Shown here one piece after another: positions 1 through 8,441 of a DNA stretch of 64,000 nt. Both the position numbers and the translations under genes were made by a program. The stretch is from assembly GCA_934636465.1 (NCBI GenBank), contig CAKUAR010000001.1, positions 124,001 through 188,000 of the forward strand, read 5' to 3'. Under the pieces are notes generated by a model. That model saw nothing but the letters and a program-made list of their open reading frames with translations. It did no database searches and was not told the origin of the DNA. The stretch comes from an uncultured Muribaculaceae bacterium (GTDB taxonomy: Bacteria > Bacteroidota > Bacteroidia > Bacteroidales > Muribaculaceae). Position 1 is the stretch's first letter; each line of letters starts with the position of its first letter.

Positions 1-1292
1 GGCAGATTGAAGGTCTTCATGATTTCAAGACCATCAATAGGTGGCTGGAAGTTGCGGATTTTGTCTTTTTCTTCAATAGCCACCAGTTTCTGCTTCACAA
101 GCTCAAAATTGTCGTGGAAACGTTTCACCTTTTCCTGATTTTTTGATGTGATGTCGGCGTTGCAAAGGGTCATCAGGTCGTCGATGTCGTCGCCGGCGTC
201 AAAAAGCAGCCTTCTCACGGCGGAGTCGGTGACCACGTCCTCCACAAGTGCTATGGGGCGCATGTGCAGACCCACGAGCTTTTTGACATATTTCATGTGC
301 TCGTTGAGTGGCAGACGCATCTTGGTGAAGATGCGCGGCACCATTTTCTCGCCTATGAAATTGTGGTTATGGAATGTCCAGCCGGCAGCATTGTCCCATT
401 TTTTAGTGGCTGGTTTGCCTATATCGTGAAATATGGCAGCCCAGCGCAGCCACACGTTGTCGCTTTTGAGAGCCACGGAGTCGAGCACCTGCATGGTGTG
501 CTTGAAGTTGTCTTTATGGCCACGACCGTTCACCACATCTGTGCCCGACAGAGCATCAAGCTCCGGGAAAATGAGCGGCAGCAAACCGCACTCCTTGAGC
601 AGAAAGAAGCCTATGGAAGGCTGCTTTGACTTGACAATCTTCATCAGCTCGTCGGCTATGCGCTCTTTGGTGATGATTTTTATACGGTTGCAGTTGCGCT
701 TTATGGCCTCGAGTGTGTCGGGGTAAATCTTGAAATTGAGTTGTGTGGCAAAACGCACTGCGCGCATCATGCGCAGCGGGTCGTCGCTGAAAGTGACATC
801 GGGGTCGAGCGGCGTGCGTATTATTTTGGCTTGCAAGTCGTCAATGCCGTTGAAAGGGTCGAGGAGTGTGCCAAAACTGCTCGCGTTGACAGATATTGCC
901 ATGGCGTTGATGGTGAAATCGCGCCGTTTCTGGTCGTCGTCGAGAGTTCCGTTCTCCACCACAGGGTTTCGGCTGTCTTTGCTGTAAGACTCTTTTCGTG
1001 CGCCAACAAACTCTAGCTCCATTCCGCGAGTTTTTACTTGGGCGGTGCCATAGGTCTTAAACACGGCTAGAGTTGACTTTTTGTTCCCGATTTTGGCTGC
1101 CACGGCCTTGGCCACATCGATGCCACTGCCTATGGTCACGAAGTCGAGGTCGTTGGAGTGGCGGCCAAGCAGCTTGTCGCGCACGAAGCCTCCCACAACG
1201 TAGGTGTCCTGCCCCAGGGCGTCGGCCACATCGCCAACCAAATGGAATATGGGGTTGGCAAGATATTGTTTTGTGTTGATATTCGCTGTCAT
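1..1292 (-). CDS. cca: CCA tRNA nucleotidyltransferase with HD domain (partial, 3' end outside window)
   Basis: Adds or repairs the 3'-terminal CCA of tRNAs in the cytoplasm. The protein, read from ATG at 1292, begins MTANINTKQYLANP and shows the class II nucleotidyltransferase head: a VVGGFVRD motif near residue 30, then an acidic pair in NDLDFVT, then the RRDFTINAMA block. A second half carries a metal-dependent phosphohydrolase signature, HDIGKPATKKW, typical of bacterial CCA enzymes fused to an HD domain. The frame stays open to the window edge (about 430 codons), so only the C-terminus is missing. A TAnnTTTG box lies only about 10 nt upstream of the ATG, implying an extremely short leader. 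A poly(A) polymerase is the alternative within the family, but Bacteroidetes normally carry one such enzyme, annotated as CCA-adding. Confidence 0.9.
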   Translation of the reverse strand, partial: MTANINTKQYLANPIFHLVGDVADALGQDTYVVGGFVRDKLLGRHSNDLDFVTIGSGIDVAKAVAAKIGNKKSTLAVFKTYGTAQVKTRGMELEFVGARKESYSKDSRNPVVENGTLDDDQKRRDFTINAMAISVNASSFGTLLDPFNGIDDLQAKIIRTPLDPDVTFSDDPLRMMRAVRFATQLNFKIYPDTLEAIKRNCNRIKIITKERIADELMKIVKSKQPSIGFFLLKECGLLPLIFPELDALSGTDVVNGRGHKDNFKHTMQVLDSVALKSDNVWLRWAAIFHDIGKPATKKWDNAAGWTFHNHNFIGEKMVPRIFTKMRLPLNEHMKYVKKLVGLHMRPIALVEDVVTDSAVRRLLFDAGDDIDDLMTLCNADITSKNQEKVKRFHDNFELVKQKLVAIEEKDKIRNFQPPIDGLEIMKTFNL

Positions 1293-1302
1293 AATGTGAG
1301 TG

Positions 1303-1310
1303 CAAAGTTA
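1303..1310 (-). promoter_or_regulatory. Bacteroidetes -7 promoter box for cca
   Basis: Minus-strand TAACTTTG matches the Bacteroidetes TAnnTTTG consensus. Only 10 nt separate it from the cca ATG, so the expected 5' leader is a few bases. Confidence 0.6.
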
Positions 1311-1395
1311 ATTGATTTTGGGCAAAGGCTCGTAACAATCAAGTTTGTAAAGCTGTATTTTGGCATAATATTATGTGATGAATGGTGTGAAGCGG

Positions 1396-1426
1396 TTGTT
1401 TTGCTGCGGCAAATTTTGTAACTTTG
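1396..1426 (+). promoter_or_regulatory. Promoter for GH78 gene
   Basis: TAACTTTG at 1419-1426 with a TTG at 1396-1398 (20-bp spacer) fits the Bacteroidetes -33/-7 arrangement; the leader would be about 45 nt. Confidence 0.65.
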
Positions 1427-1476
1427 GTAGGTGCTAAGACATGGCATAAACAAATAATCATTAAATAAATATCAAC

Positions 1477-4170
1477 ATGCTAAAAAAAATCTTCTCGATT
1501 TTCACATTCGCAATGTTGGTTGGAGGTGTGCTGCAAGCGTTTGCCGGCGACATAACCCCAACGAAACTGAGATGTGAATATCAACAGAACCCTGGACAAG
1601 TAGATGTGACATCGCCTCGGCTCTCGTGGGTGAACTCGCCAAAGTCGGGCAAACAAAACATTAAGCAGACGTCGTATGAGCTTTGCGTGTCGTCGTCGAA
1701 AGAACTGCTGGAGCAGGGCAAAGCCGACGTGTGGACAGTGAAAATGAACGATGCCAACTCGCTCCTTATCCCCTATATGGGCAAGAAGCTTGAGAGTGGA
1801 AAGACCTATTACTGGCGAGTGAGAGTGTGGGACCAAGACAACAAGGAGTCGAAGTGGAGCGAAACTGCCCACTGGACAATGGGCATGCTAAACGCATCGG
1901 ACTGGAAATGCCAGTGGATAGGTGCTCCGTGGCAAGGCGAAAAAGCCATTAAATATAGTGGTCAGAAATTCCCTGCACCGCTGTTCCGCAAAGAGTTTGA
2001 CGTGAACAAGCCAATTAAATCGGCAAAATTCTTTGGAACCGGTTTGGGCTACTTTGAAATGTATTGCAACGGCAGCAAGGTGAGCGACGATGTGCTTGCG
2101 CCAAACCAGGCAAACTGGGGCAAGCGTCCAGGCATAGAAACGGCTTCGATTGCTGTGCAAGACAATTTCACTGACTATCGCGTGCTCTATCTGGGCTATG
2201 ACATCACAGCTCTGCTGAAGCAGGGCAAAAACGCTGTGGGCGTGGCTCTGGGCAACGGATTTTATGACCCAATCAACTCTGGCAGTCCGGAGCCTTATGG
2301 CTCTCCGCGCCTGTATGGTCAGATAGTGATAGAGTATGCCGACGGCACAAGCGACGTGATTGCCACCGACACTTCGTGGAAGGCAGCCAAGAGCGCGATT
2401 GTGGAAGACGGCATATATGTGGGCGAGGTGTATGACGCTCGCCTTGAGCACGACGGCTGGGCAACAGCCGGCTACAACGACTCGTCGTGGCAAAATGCTG
2501 TGGCGCGCAAAGCTCCATACGGTCACCTTGTGGCTCAAAGCGGACCTGCCGACCGCGTGACAGAGACGTTCAAACCAATCAAGATAGAAAAGTTGGGTGA
2601 CGGACACTTCAAGGTGTCGTTCCCGGTGGAGATTGCCGGTTGGGCTCACTTGAAGAAAATAAACGGTGCAAAAGGCGACACGATTGACATTAAGTATATC
2701 TGTGAGTCGCGTCTTGGAATAAACAAATATGTGTTGAGCGGTAAGGGCAATGAGGACTATCGCACGCACTTCTCTTGGTTTGTGTTCAGCCAACTTGAGG
2801 TTAAAGGCTGGCCTGGTGAAATGACAGCTGAAAATATAACTGCCGAGGCAGTGAACTCAAACGTGCCTGTTTCGGGAAAATTTGAGTGCTCAAACGATTT
2901 GTTCAACAAGATAAACAATGCCTATGTGCGCAGTCAGCTCGACAACATGCACGGCTCAATAGCCAGCGACTGCCCGCACCGCGAGCGTCTGGCCTACACT
3001 GGTGACGGCGAGGTGGCTTGCCCTGCCGCAATGGCAAACTTGGACGCAGCCTCATTCTACAACCAATGGATTGCAGAAATCAGAGCTTCGCAAAACAAGA
3101 CTACCGGATTTGTGCCAAATGCCGCGCCATGGGAACCAGGAGCCGGAGGCGGTGTGCCCTGGGGAGCTGCCATGAACATCATGCCGTGGGAGTTCTATAA
3201 GTATTACGGCGACAAAAAGATGCTGGCTGACAACTATGATGCCATGAAGCACCACATATCGTATATGCAGACATGGGTAAAGGACAACATTATGGAGAAG
3301 TGCGACCCACAGTATTGGCAGACACTTGGCGAATGGGTTCCGCCTTATGAGCTTTTGTCACGCCCGTTGGTTCACACATGGTATTACTGGTATTGCTCTG
3401 AAATCACCGCCAAGACAGCAAAAATCCTCGGCAAGACCGAAGAAGCAAACAAATATTTCCGCCTGGCAGAGGACATAAAGGCTGCGTTCCACAAGAAATT
3501 CTATGATGAGAAGGCTGGCTCTTATGGCGCATACGGCGGCAACATATTTGCCTTGGCAATGGGTGTGCCGGCTAACCAAGAGGCTCGCGTGAAAGCTGCA
3601 TTGAAAAAGGATATAGCCGCCAATGGCGGTCACCTTGACACCGGCATTTACGGTACATCGCTGTTCTTCCAGACTCTGGCAAAATATGGCATGAACGAGG
3701 TGGCATACGAGGCTATGAACAAGACCGATTTCCCGAGTTTCGGCAACTGGATTGCGCATGGCGCAACCGTGACATGGGAGCAATGGGACGGTAACAATTC
3801 AAGAAATCACCCTATGTTTGGTGGCGGATTGGTGTGGTTCTACCGCCAAGTAGCTGGTTTGAGCTACGACGAGAACGCTCCAGGCTTCAAGGAAATGGTT
3901 GTAGCTCCAATTATTCCTGAAAAACTCAACTCGGCTTCTTATGGATATGAAACTCCATTCGGCTTTGCAAAAGTGGGCTGGAAGCGTGCCGAAAACGGTA
4001 AGATTGACTTTGAGGTGATAATACCGGTTGGCTCTACCGCAAAATTGTCGTTGCCGGGTAGCACTGCCGAAATCAAGAAAGGCAGCAAGCTTGCAACCGA
4101 CATGAAGACTGCTGACGGCAAGGTGTCGTTTACGTTGCCTCAAGGCACATACGAAATCACCACAAAATGA
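1477..4170 (+). CDS. Secreted alpha-L-rhamnosidase, GH78
   Basis: Hydrolyses terminal alpha-L-rhamnose from plant or bacterial glycans, in the periplasm or at the cell surface. The 897-residue product starts with a signal peptide ending near QAFAGD (residue 24), followed by a fibronectin-like N-terminal domain and a jelly-roll domain (residues about 120-450). The alpha/alpha barrel contains the family hallmark DCPHRERLAYTGD near residue 497, which includes acidic active-site residues, and the GATVTWEQWDG block near residue 763. A short beta-sandwich closes the protein. Length and domain order are normal for GH78. It has its own promoter and a strong terminator and is not beside a SusC/SusD pair, so it is an isolated glycosidase rather than part of a visible polysaccharide utilization locus. 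Confidence 0.93.
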   Translation: MLKKIFSIFTFAMLVGGVLQAFAGDITPTKLRCEYQQNPGQVDVTSPRLSWVNSPKSGKQNIKQTSYELCVSSSKELLEQGKADVWTVKMNDANSLLIPYMGKKLESGKTYYWRVRVWDQDNKESKWSETAHWTMGMLNASDWKCQWIGAPWQGEKAIKYSGQKFPAPLFRKEFDVNKPIKSAKFFGTGLGYFEMYCNGSKVSDDVLAPNQANWGKRPGIETASIAVQDNFTDYRVLYLGYDITALLKQGKNAVGVALGNGFYDPINSGSPEPYGSPRLYGQIVIEYADGTSDVIATDTSWKAAKSAIVEDGIYVGEVYDARLEHDGWATAGYNDSSWQNAVARKAPYGHLVAQSGPADRVTETFKPIKIEKLGDGHFKVSFPVEIAGWAHLKKINGAKGDTIDIKYICESRLGINKYVLSGKGNEDYRTHFSWFVFSQLEVKGWPGEMTAENITAEAVNSNVPVSGKFECSNDLFNKINNAYVRSQLDNMHGSIASDCPHRERLAYTGDGEVACPAAMANLDAASFYNQWIAEIRASQNKTTGFVPNAAPWEPGAGGGVPWGAAMNIMPWEFYKYYGDKKMLADNYDAMKHHISYMQTWVKDNIMEKCDPQYWQTLGEWVPPYELLSRPLVHTWYYWYCSEITAKTAKILGKTEEANKYFRLAEDIKAAFHKKFYDEKAGSYGAYGGNIFALAMGVPANQEARVKAALKKDIAANGGHLDTGIYGTSLFFQTLAKYGMNEVAYEAMNKTDFPSFGNWIAHGATVTWEQWDGNNSRNHPMFGGGLVWFYRQVAGLSYDENAPGFKEMVVAPIIPEKLNSASYGYETPFGFAKVGWKRAENGKIDFEVIIPVGSTAKLSLPGSTAEIKKGSKLATDMKTADGKVSFTLPQGTYEITTK

Positions 4171-4207
4171 TGATGTGATTTAGAAAAAAAGTGCGGATAA
4201 TAAGGGT

Positions 4208-4246
4208 AGATGGGTGTTGCTAGTGCGGCAGCGCCCATCTGTTTTT
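4208..4246 (+). terminator. Rho-independent terminator after GH78
   Basis: Arms 4208-4220 and 4228-4240 form a 13-bp stem (two G-U pairs) with a 7-nt loop, followed by a T run. Confidence 0.85.
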
Positions 4247-4468
4247 ATGGTATGAAAAAGGCATGGTTTATCGAAAAAATATGTATGAAAAATGTCTATA
4301 AAATGTCCTTTATGGGTGAAAAAGTGTTCTTAAATGGAAAAGTTGCACTTTGCCGTTAAACTAAATGGTGGGTTGCGTGGTCAAAGTGTCATGATTTGAG
4401 AAAAGGCGGAAGTCGGCCGTGCGTTCAAATCTCGATAAACTTTAATATTAATTTAATTTATTTGAAAA
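4247..4468. other. Intergenic region upstream of the 4469 barrel gene
   Basis: The gap between 4170 and 4469 holds the terminator and then AT-rich leader sequence. I see no exact TAnnTTTG box; GCACTTTG near 4350 is a weak partial match. No RNA gene or coding frame is apparent. Confidence 0.5.
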
Positions 4469-5077
4469 ATGAAAAAGTTTTTTACATTGGCGCTTGTGGC
4501 TCTTATGGGAGTTAGCGCATCGTTTGCACAAGTGAAATTTGGAGCTAAGGTAGGTTTTGACATGACCAACTTCTGGGGCGAGGACGTGAATCACGGCATG
4601 AAGCCAGCTTATCAGGCAGGTGTGTTCATGGAATACAAGTTCAACTCAAACTTTGGTGTGGCTCCTGAAATTGTGTTTGCATCTCAAGGTGGCAAGTTCA
4701 AGATTTCTGACAAGAAAACAGGCGTAGGCGTGATTGACCAATATCTCGACAAGAAACAAACTTATACTACCAACTACATCAACATTCCGGTGATGTTTAA
4801 GTGGTATGCTACTCCAAACTTCTCTATCGACTTTGGTCCGCAACTCGGTATCAACGTTTACAGCAAGTATTCAATTGAGGACGTTGACAAGGCTGTTGAC
4901 CTCAAGGACAACACTAAGGCTGTGGATTTCGGTCTTGGTTTGGGCGGCACTTACAACTTGGCTGAGAACGTGTTCCTGCAAGCTCGCTACACAATGGGTC
5001 TGACTAAGACTTTCGACGTGAAAGACTATGACTGCAAGAACGGCAATATACAAATCTCATTTGGCTATCGCTTCTAA
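4469..5077 (+). CDS. PorT-like outer membrane beta-barrel protein
   Basis: A 202-residue exported protein with a classical signal peptide (MKKFFTLALVALMGVSASFAQ) followed by alternating short strands such as VKFGAKVGFDMTNF, APEIVFASQGG and FSIDFGPQLGINV, ending in an aromatic residue (GYRF), as expected for a small outer membrane barrel inserted by BAM. It resembles the OMP_b-brl_2 (PF13568) group often annotated as PorT family; that label does not make it the T9SS component PorT. Two further paralogues lie at 14153-14776 and 15005-15646. It stands alone with its own terminator. Ligand or role is unknown. Confidence 0.8.
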   Translation: MKKFFTLALVALMGVSASFAQVKFGAKVGFDMTNFWGEDVNHGMKPAYQAGVFMEYKFNSNFGVAPEIVFASQGGKFKISDKKTGVGVIDQYLDKKQTYTTNYINIPVMFKWYATPNFSIDFGPQLGINVYSKYSIEDVDKAVDLKDNTKAVDFGLGLGGTYNLAENVFLQARYTMGLTKTFDVKDYDCKNGNIQISFGYRF

Positions 5078-5110
5078 GCAGAGATTCTGAAATCTGAAGG
5101 ATAAAAAATG

Positions 5111-5141
5111 AGAGCAACCTTGCGTGAGGTTGCTCTTTTTT
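5111..5141 (+). terminator. Terminator between barrel gene and nth
   Basis: Perfect 10-bp stem (5111-5120 with 5127-5136), 6-nt loop, then T6. An A-rich stretch on the other side could let it serve nth on the minus strand as well. Confidence 0.88.
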
Positions 5142-5191
5142 GTCGTTGTATTTGTGAGTTGGCTGTTCTGATAGCGATGCGAGCTATTGTG

Positions 5192-5830
5192 TTACTTGGA
5201 TAGCTTGGAAAAATGGGCGCAGAATTGCGTAATGGGGCAGTTGAGGCAGTCGGGGCGTTGCGACTTGCAGATGTAGCGGCCGTGCAGCAAAAGCCAGTGG
5301 TGGGCCTTGTAGCGCAATTCTGGCGGTATGTTTTTGGTGAGCGTGTTTTCCACTTCAAGTGGAGTTTTGCCCTTGGCCAAGCCTATGCGGTTGGCGACAC
5401 GAAACACATGGGTATCGACTGCGATTGTGGGTTTGTTGAAAACCGTTCCCATGACCACATTGGCTGTTTTGCGCCCCACGCCTGGAAGCGAGGTGAGGTC
5501 AGTCATGTTGTCGGGCACTTCACCATTAAATTTATCAATGAGCATGGCTGCCATGGCTTGCAGGTGCTTGGCCTTGGAGTTAGGGTAAGAAACACTGCTG
5601 ATGAATTGGAGAATGTCGGCAGCAGTAGCTTTTGTCATGGCTTGAGCCGTGGGGTAGGACTTGAAGAGTGCCGGGGTGACGAGGTTGACTCTCTTGTCGG
5701 TGCACTGAGCCGACAGCATGACGGCCACGAGAATTTCAAAAGGGCTGTTGTAGTGCAACTCTGTGGTCGGATTTGGCATTTGCTTGGCGAAATAGCTTAA
5801 AACGCTTGTGTAACGCTCTTTTTGTGTCAT
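5192..5830 (-). CDS. nth: Endonuclease III (DNA glycosylase/AP lyase)
   Basis: Removes oxidised pyrimidines in base-excision repair and cleaves the abasic site. The 212-residue protein has the helix-hairpin-helix LPGVGRKTAN with catalytic Lys121, the catalytic Asp139 in VDTHVFRVANR, and a complete 4Fe-4S motif C-x6-C-x2-C-x5-C at Cys188, 195, 198 and 204. Length equals that of E. coli Nth. It lies 100 bp downstream of pheS on the same strand, separated by a hairpin, and converges with the barrel gene at 4469-5077. Confidence 0.97.
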   Translation of the reverse strand: MTQKERYTSVLSYFAKQMPNPTTELHYNSPFEILVAVMLSAQCTDKRVNLVTPALFKSYPTAQAMTKATAADILQFISSVSYPNSKAKHLQAMAAMLIDKFNGEVPDNMTDLTSLPGVGRKTANVVMGTVFNKPTIAVDTHVFRVANRIGLAKGKTPLEVENTLTKNIPPELRYKAHHWLLLHGRYICKSQRPDCLNCPITQFCAHFSKLSK

Positions 5831-5851
5831 AGCTTTTTGCTCTTAAATGAA

Positions 5852-5885
5852 AGGCATCTCTAAAAAACGAGATTTAGAGATGCCT
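5852..5885 (-). terminator. Hairpin between pheS and nth
   Basis: Perfect 13-bp inverted repeat (5852-5864 with 5873-5885), 8-nt loop. On the minus strand the following sequence is only moderately T-rich, so it may be an attenuating or weak terminator after pheS. Confidence 0.6.
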
Positions 5886-5930
5886 GTATTTTTAGAAAAT
5901 TGATGTCGTTGTGTTATTTCTTGCGACAAA

Positions 5931-6968
5931 TCAGTGCGCAGCCTCAAATTCCTCAAGGAAACGCACGTCGTTTTCAGAGAACATGCGGAGGTCTTTGACC
6001 ATGTATTTGAGGTTGGTGATGCGTTCCACACCCACACCGAAAGCATAGCCTGAATATATTGAGCTGTCTATGCCGCAAGCCTCAAGCACGTTTGGGTCAA
6101 CCATGCCACAACCGAGAATTTCAACCCAACCTGTGTTTTTGCAGAAGCCGCAGCCTTTGCCGCCACAAAGCATGCACGAAACGTCCATTTCGGCTGATGG
6201 CTCTGTGAATGGGAAGTATGATGGACGGAGGCGAATTTTAGTGTCGGCTCCGAAAAGTTCTTTAGCAAAGTAGAGAAGCGTTTGCTTCAAGTCGGCAAAA
6301 GTCACGTTTTTGTCGATGTACAGACCTTCAATCTGGTGGAAGAAGCAGTGGGCACGAGCTGTGATGGCCTCGTTGCGATATACGCGTCCTGGGCAGATGA
6401 TGCGGATAGGAGGTTGGGTGTGCTCCATGACGCGTGATTGCACAGAACTAGTGTGGCTGCGTAAAACCACGTTTTTGGTCACATCGTCGGGGTTGGTGTT
6501 GATGAAGAAAGTGTCCTGCATGTCGCGTGCCGGGTGGTCGGCAGCAAAGTTGAGCATGGTGAACACGTGCTTGTCGTCTTCAACCTCTGGACCGTCGGCA
6601 ATGGTGAAGCCTATGCGTGAGAATATGTCGATGATTTGTTTTCTTACGAGAGAAATGGGGTGGCGTGTGCCAAGCTCAATGGGAGCTGCTGGGCGCGTGA
6701 TGTCGATTTTATGCGCTTCTTTTTCCTGCTCCTTGAAGCTTTCTTTCAGTTCGGCCAGCTTGTCGGTAGCCAGCTTCTTGAGTTCGTTGAGTCGTTGACC
6801 CAGCTCGCGTTTCTGCTCTTTTGGCACTTCGCGGAAGTCGTTGAATAAGGCTGTAACTTCGCCTTTTTTGCTCAAATATTTTATTCTTAACGCCTCAAGT
6901 GCCTCCTCGTTGCTTGCTTTAAGCTCTTTGATTTGAGAGGCCAGCAAATCTATTTTGTCTTGTAGCAT
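5931..6968 (-). CDS. pheS: Phenylalanyl-tRNA synthetase alpha subunit
   Basis: Catalytic subunit of the heterotetrameric PheRS that charges tRNA-Phe in the cytoplasm. The 345-residue protein has an N-terminal coiled-coil arm (residues 1-90), class II motif 2 around GRVYRNEAITARAH (194-207) and FHQIEGLYI, and motif 3 GVGVERI (311-317). Four cysteines in C-x2-C-x4-C-x2-C (265, 268, 273, 276) form a small zinc-finger-like insertion; I cannot tell whether it binds metal. pheT is not adjacent, which is usual in this phylum. A divergent promoter pair drives pheS and tilS. Confidence 0.97.
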   Translation of the reverse strand: MLQDKIDLLASQIKELKASNEEALEALRIKYLSKKGEVTALFNDFREVPKEQKRELGQRLNELKKLATDKLAELKESFKEQEKEAHKIDITRPAAPIELGTRHPISLVRKQIIDIFSRIGFTIADGPEVEDDKHVFTMLNFAADHPARDMQDTFFINTNPDDVTKNVVLRSHTSSVQSRVMEHTQPPIRIICPGRVYRNEAITARAHCFFHQIEGLYIDKNVTFADLKQTLLYFAKELFGADTKIRLRPSYFPFTEPSAEMDVSCMLCGGKGCGFCKNTGWVEILGCGMVDPNVLEACGIDSSIYSGYAFGVGVERITNLKYMVKDLRMFSENDVRFLEEFEAAH

Positions 6969-6994
6969 AATTCTCAGTGTGTAATAAATTCAAG

Positions 6995-7002
6995 CAAAGT
7001 TA
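6995..7002 (-). promoter_or_regulatory. -7 box for pheS
   Basis: Minus-strand TAACTTTG, 26 nt upstream of the pheS ATG. Confidence 0.65.
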
Positions 7003-7022
7003 CTAAAAATATTATTTATTAG

Positions 7023-7030
7023 TACTTTTG
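7023..7030 (+). promoter_or_regulatory. -7 box for tilS, abutting the start codon
   Basis: TACTTTTG fits TAnnTTTG and ends 4 nt before the tilS ATG at 7035, so the transcript should begin at or within a base or two of the start codon. Confidence 0.6.
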
Positions 7031-7034
7031 TGAT

Positions 7035-8390
7035 ATGGAAAAAAACTTAGTGGAGGCGAAAGTTGCGAGCTATGTTGAGGAAAACAGGCTCTTTTCGTTG
7101 GCTGACAGAGTGCTGGTTGCATTGAGTGGTGGACCCGACTCGGTGGCTCTGCTGCGTGTGCTGATTGGCATGGGCGTTGAGTGCGTGGCAGCGCATTGCA
7201 ACTTTCATTTGCGTGGAGAGGAGTCGATGCGAGATGAGCGGTTTGTTAGGCAGCTTTGCAGTGGCTTGAATGTGCCGTTGAGGGTGGTTGACTTTGATGT
7301 GCCAGCTTATCAAAAGAAGTATGGAGTGTCGGTGGAAATGGCTTGCCGCGAACTGCGCTATGAGTGGTTTGAGGGCGTGAGACGAGATGAGGGCTGCAGC
7401 TGCATAGCTGTGGCGCACCACCGCGATGACAACATAGAGACGTTTTTTCTGAACGCATTGCGCGGTACTGGCATATCAGGCTTGGGCGGCATGAGGGCGC
7501 GTAACGGATATGTGGTGCGGCCGATGCTGTGCCTGGGGCGTAGCGACATAGTGGCCTATTTGGAAGACCTGGGTCAGGCGTCGGTGGTGGATAGCACAAA
7601 TTTGGAGTGTGACGTGAAAAGAAACAAACTGCGCAACAAGGTGCTACCGCAAGTATATGCAGACTTTCCTGACGCAGAAAACACGCTGACAAAAACTATA
7701 ACAAACACACAGGAATGTTTGCGGCTTTATGAGGAGGCTGTGGGTGTGTTACGACTGATTGTGTGTGACAACTACAACGCCGAAGGTGAGTTTTTGATAG
7801 ACCGCGATTGTCTGTTTGCATACGAAAACTGCGAGGTCCTGCTGTTTGAAATCTTGAAACCATTTGGATTCAACAGGCTGCAATGCAAAGAGATTGTTGC
7901 AGCACTTAGGAATGGTGAAAAAACAGGAAAATCGTTTTTCTCAAGCAGCCATGAGCTGTGGGTGGAACGTGACAAACTTGAAGTTTTAGTTCATAAACCA
8001 AAAGATGAAGCCGAATATGCTATAGATTTACACAGCAAATTGATACACGAGCCAGTGGAAATGCAATGCGGGATTGCTGGCGGACGCGTATTTGACGCTG
8101 CCGAGTGTGACGGAAAAACAACAGTTGCGTTTAGTAAATCGATTTTGAATTGCAAAAAAGTGGTCATGCGGCACTGGCGTGACGGTGACCGTTTTAAGCC
8201 GTTTGGCATGCACGGAACTAAATTGCTTAGCGACCTTTTTGCCAACATGAAGTTGCTGATGAAGGACAAGCGCGACGCTTGGCTGCTTGAAGCCGACGGC
8301 AAAATAGTGTGGGTGGCAGGCTATCGCTCGGCTGCCGAGTTTGTGGTGGAGAAAGGCGCAACCGAATATGTGACTCTGAGGCTTGTGTGA
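7035..8390 (+). CDS. tilS: tRNA(Ile)-lysidine synthase
   Basis: Modifies C34 of the tRNA-Ile CAU anticodon to lysidine with ATP and lysine, allowing AUA decoding; essential in most bacteria. The 451-residue protein has the PP-loop SGGPDS (residues 31-36), the AHHRDDNIETFFLN block, and the family-typical GISGLGGM and RPML motifs, followed by the substrate-binding and C-terminal domains (HWRDGDRFKPFGM, VVWVAGYRS-like). The start is fixed by the ATG directly after a promoter box, so the message is probably leaderless. It converges with the gene at 8442-9221 with only 51 nt between stops. Confidence 0.96.
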   Translation: MEKNLVEAKVASYVEENRLFSLADRVLVALSGGPDSVALLRVLIGMGVECVAAHCNFHLRGEESMRDERFVRQLCSGLNVPLRVVDFDVPAYQKKYGVSVEMACRELRYEWFEGVRRDEGCSCIAVAHHRDDNIETFFLNALRGTGISGLGGMRARNGYVVRPMLCLGRSDIVAYLEDLGQASVVDSTNLECDVKRNKLRNKVLPQVYADFPDAENTLTKTITNTQECLRLYEEAVGVLRLIVCDNYNAEGEFLIDRDCLFAYENCEVLLFEILKPFGFNRLQCKEIVAALRNGEKTGKSFFSSSHELWVERDKLEVLVHKPKDEAEYAIDLHSKLIHEPVEMQCGIAGGRVFDAAECDGKTTVAFSKSILNCKKVVMRHWRDGDRFKPFGMHGTKLLSDLFANMKLLMKDKRDAWLLEADGKIVWVAGYRSAAEFVVEKGATEYVTLRLV

Positions 8391-8441
8391 TGCGGTGAAG
8401 CCTTGCCGTGCTGGGTCGCCAATAGGTGTGCTTGTCGCCGA

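Noticed and set aside
4469..5077. Type IX secretion component PorT
   Set aside because: The OMP_b-brl_2 barrels here share a fold and a family label with PorT, but three paralogues with no T9SS neighbours give no reason to assign that role.
8391..8441. Possible terminator between tilS and the thioredoxin-like gene
   Set aside because: Only a direct GTCGCC repeat is present, not an inverted repeat with a T run.
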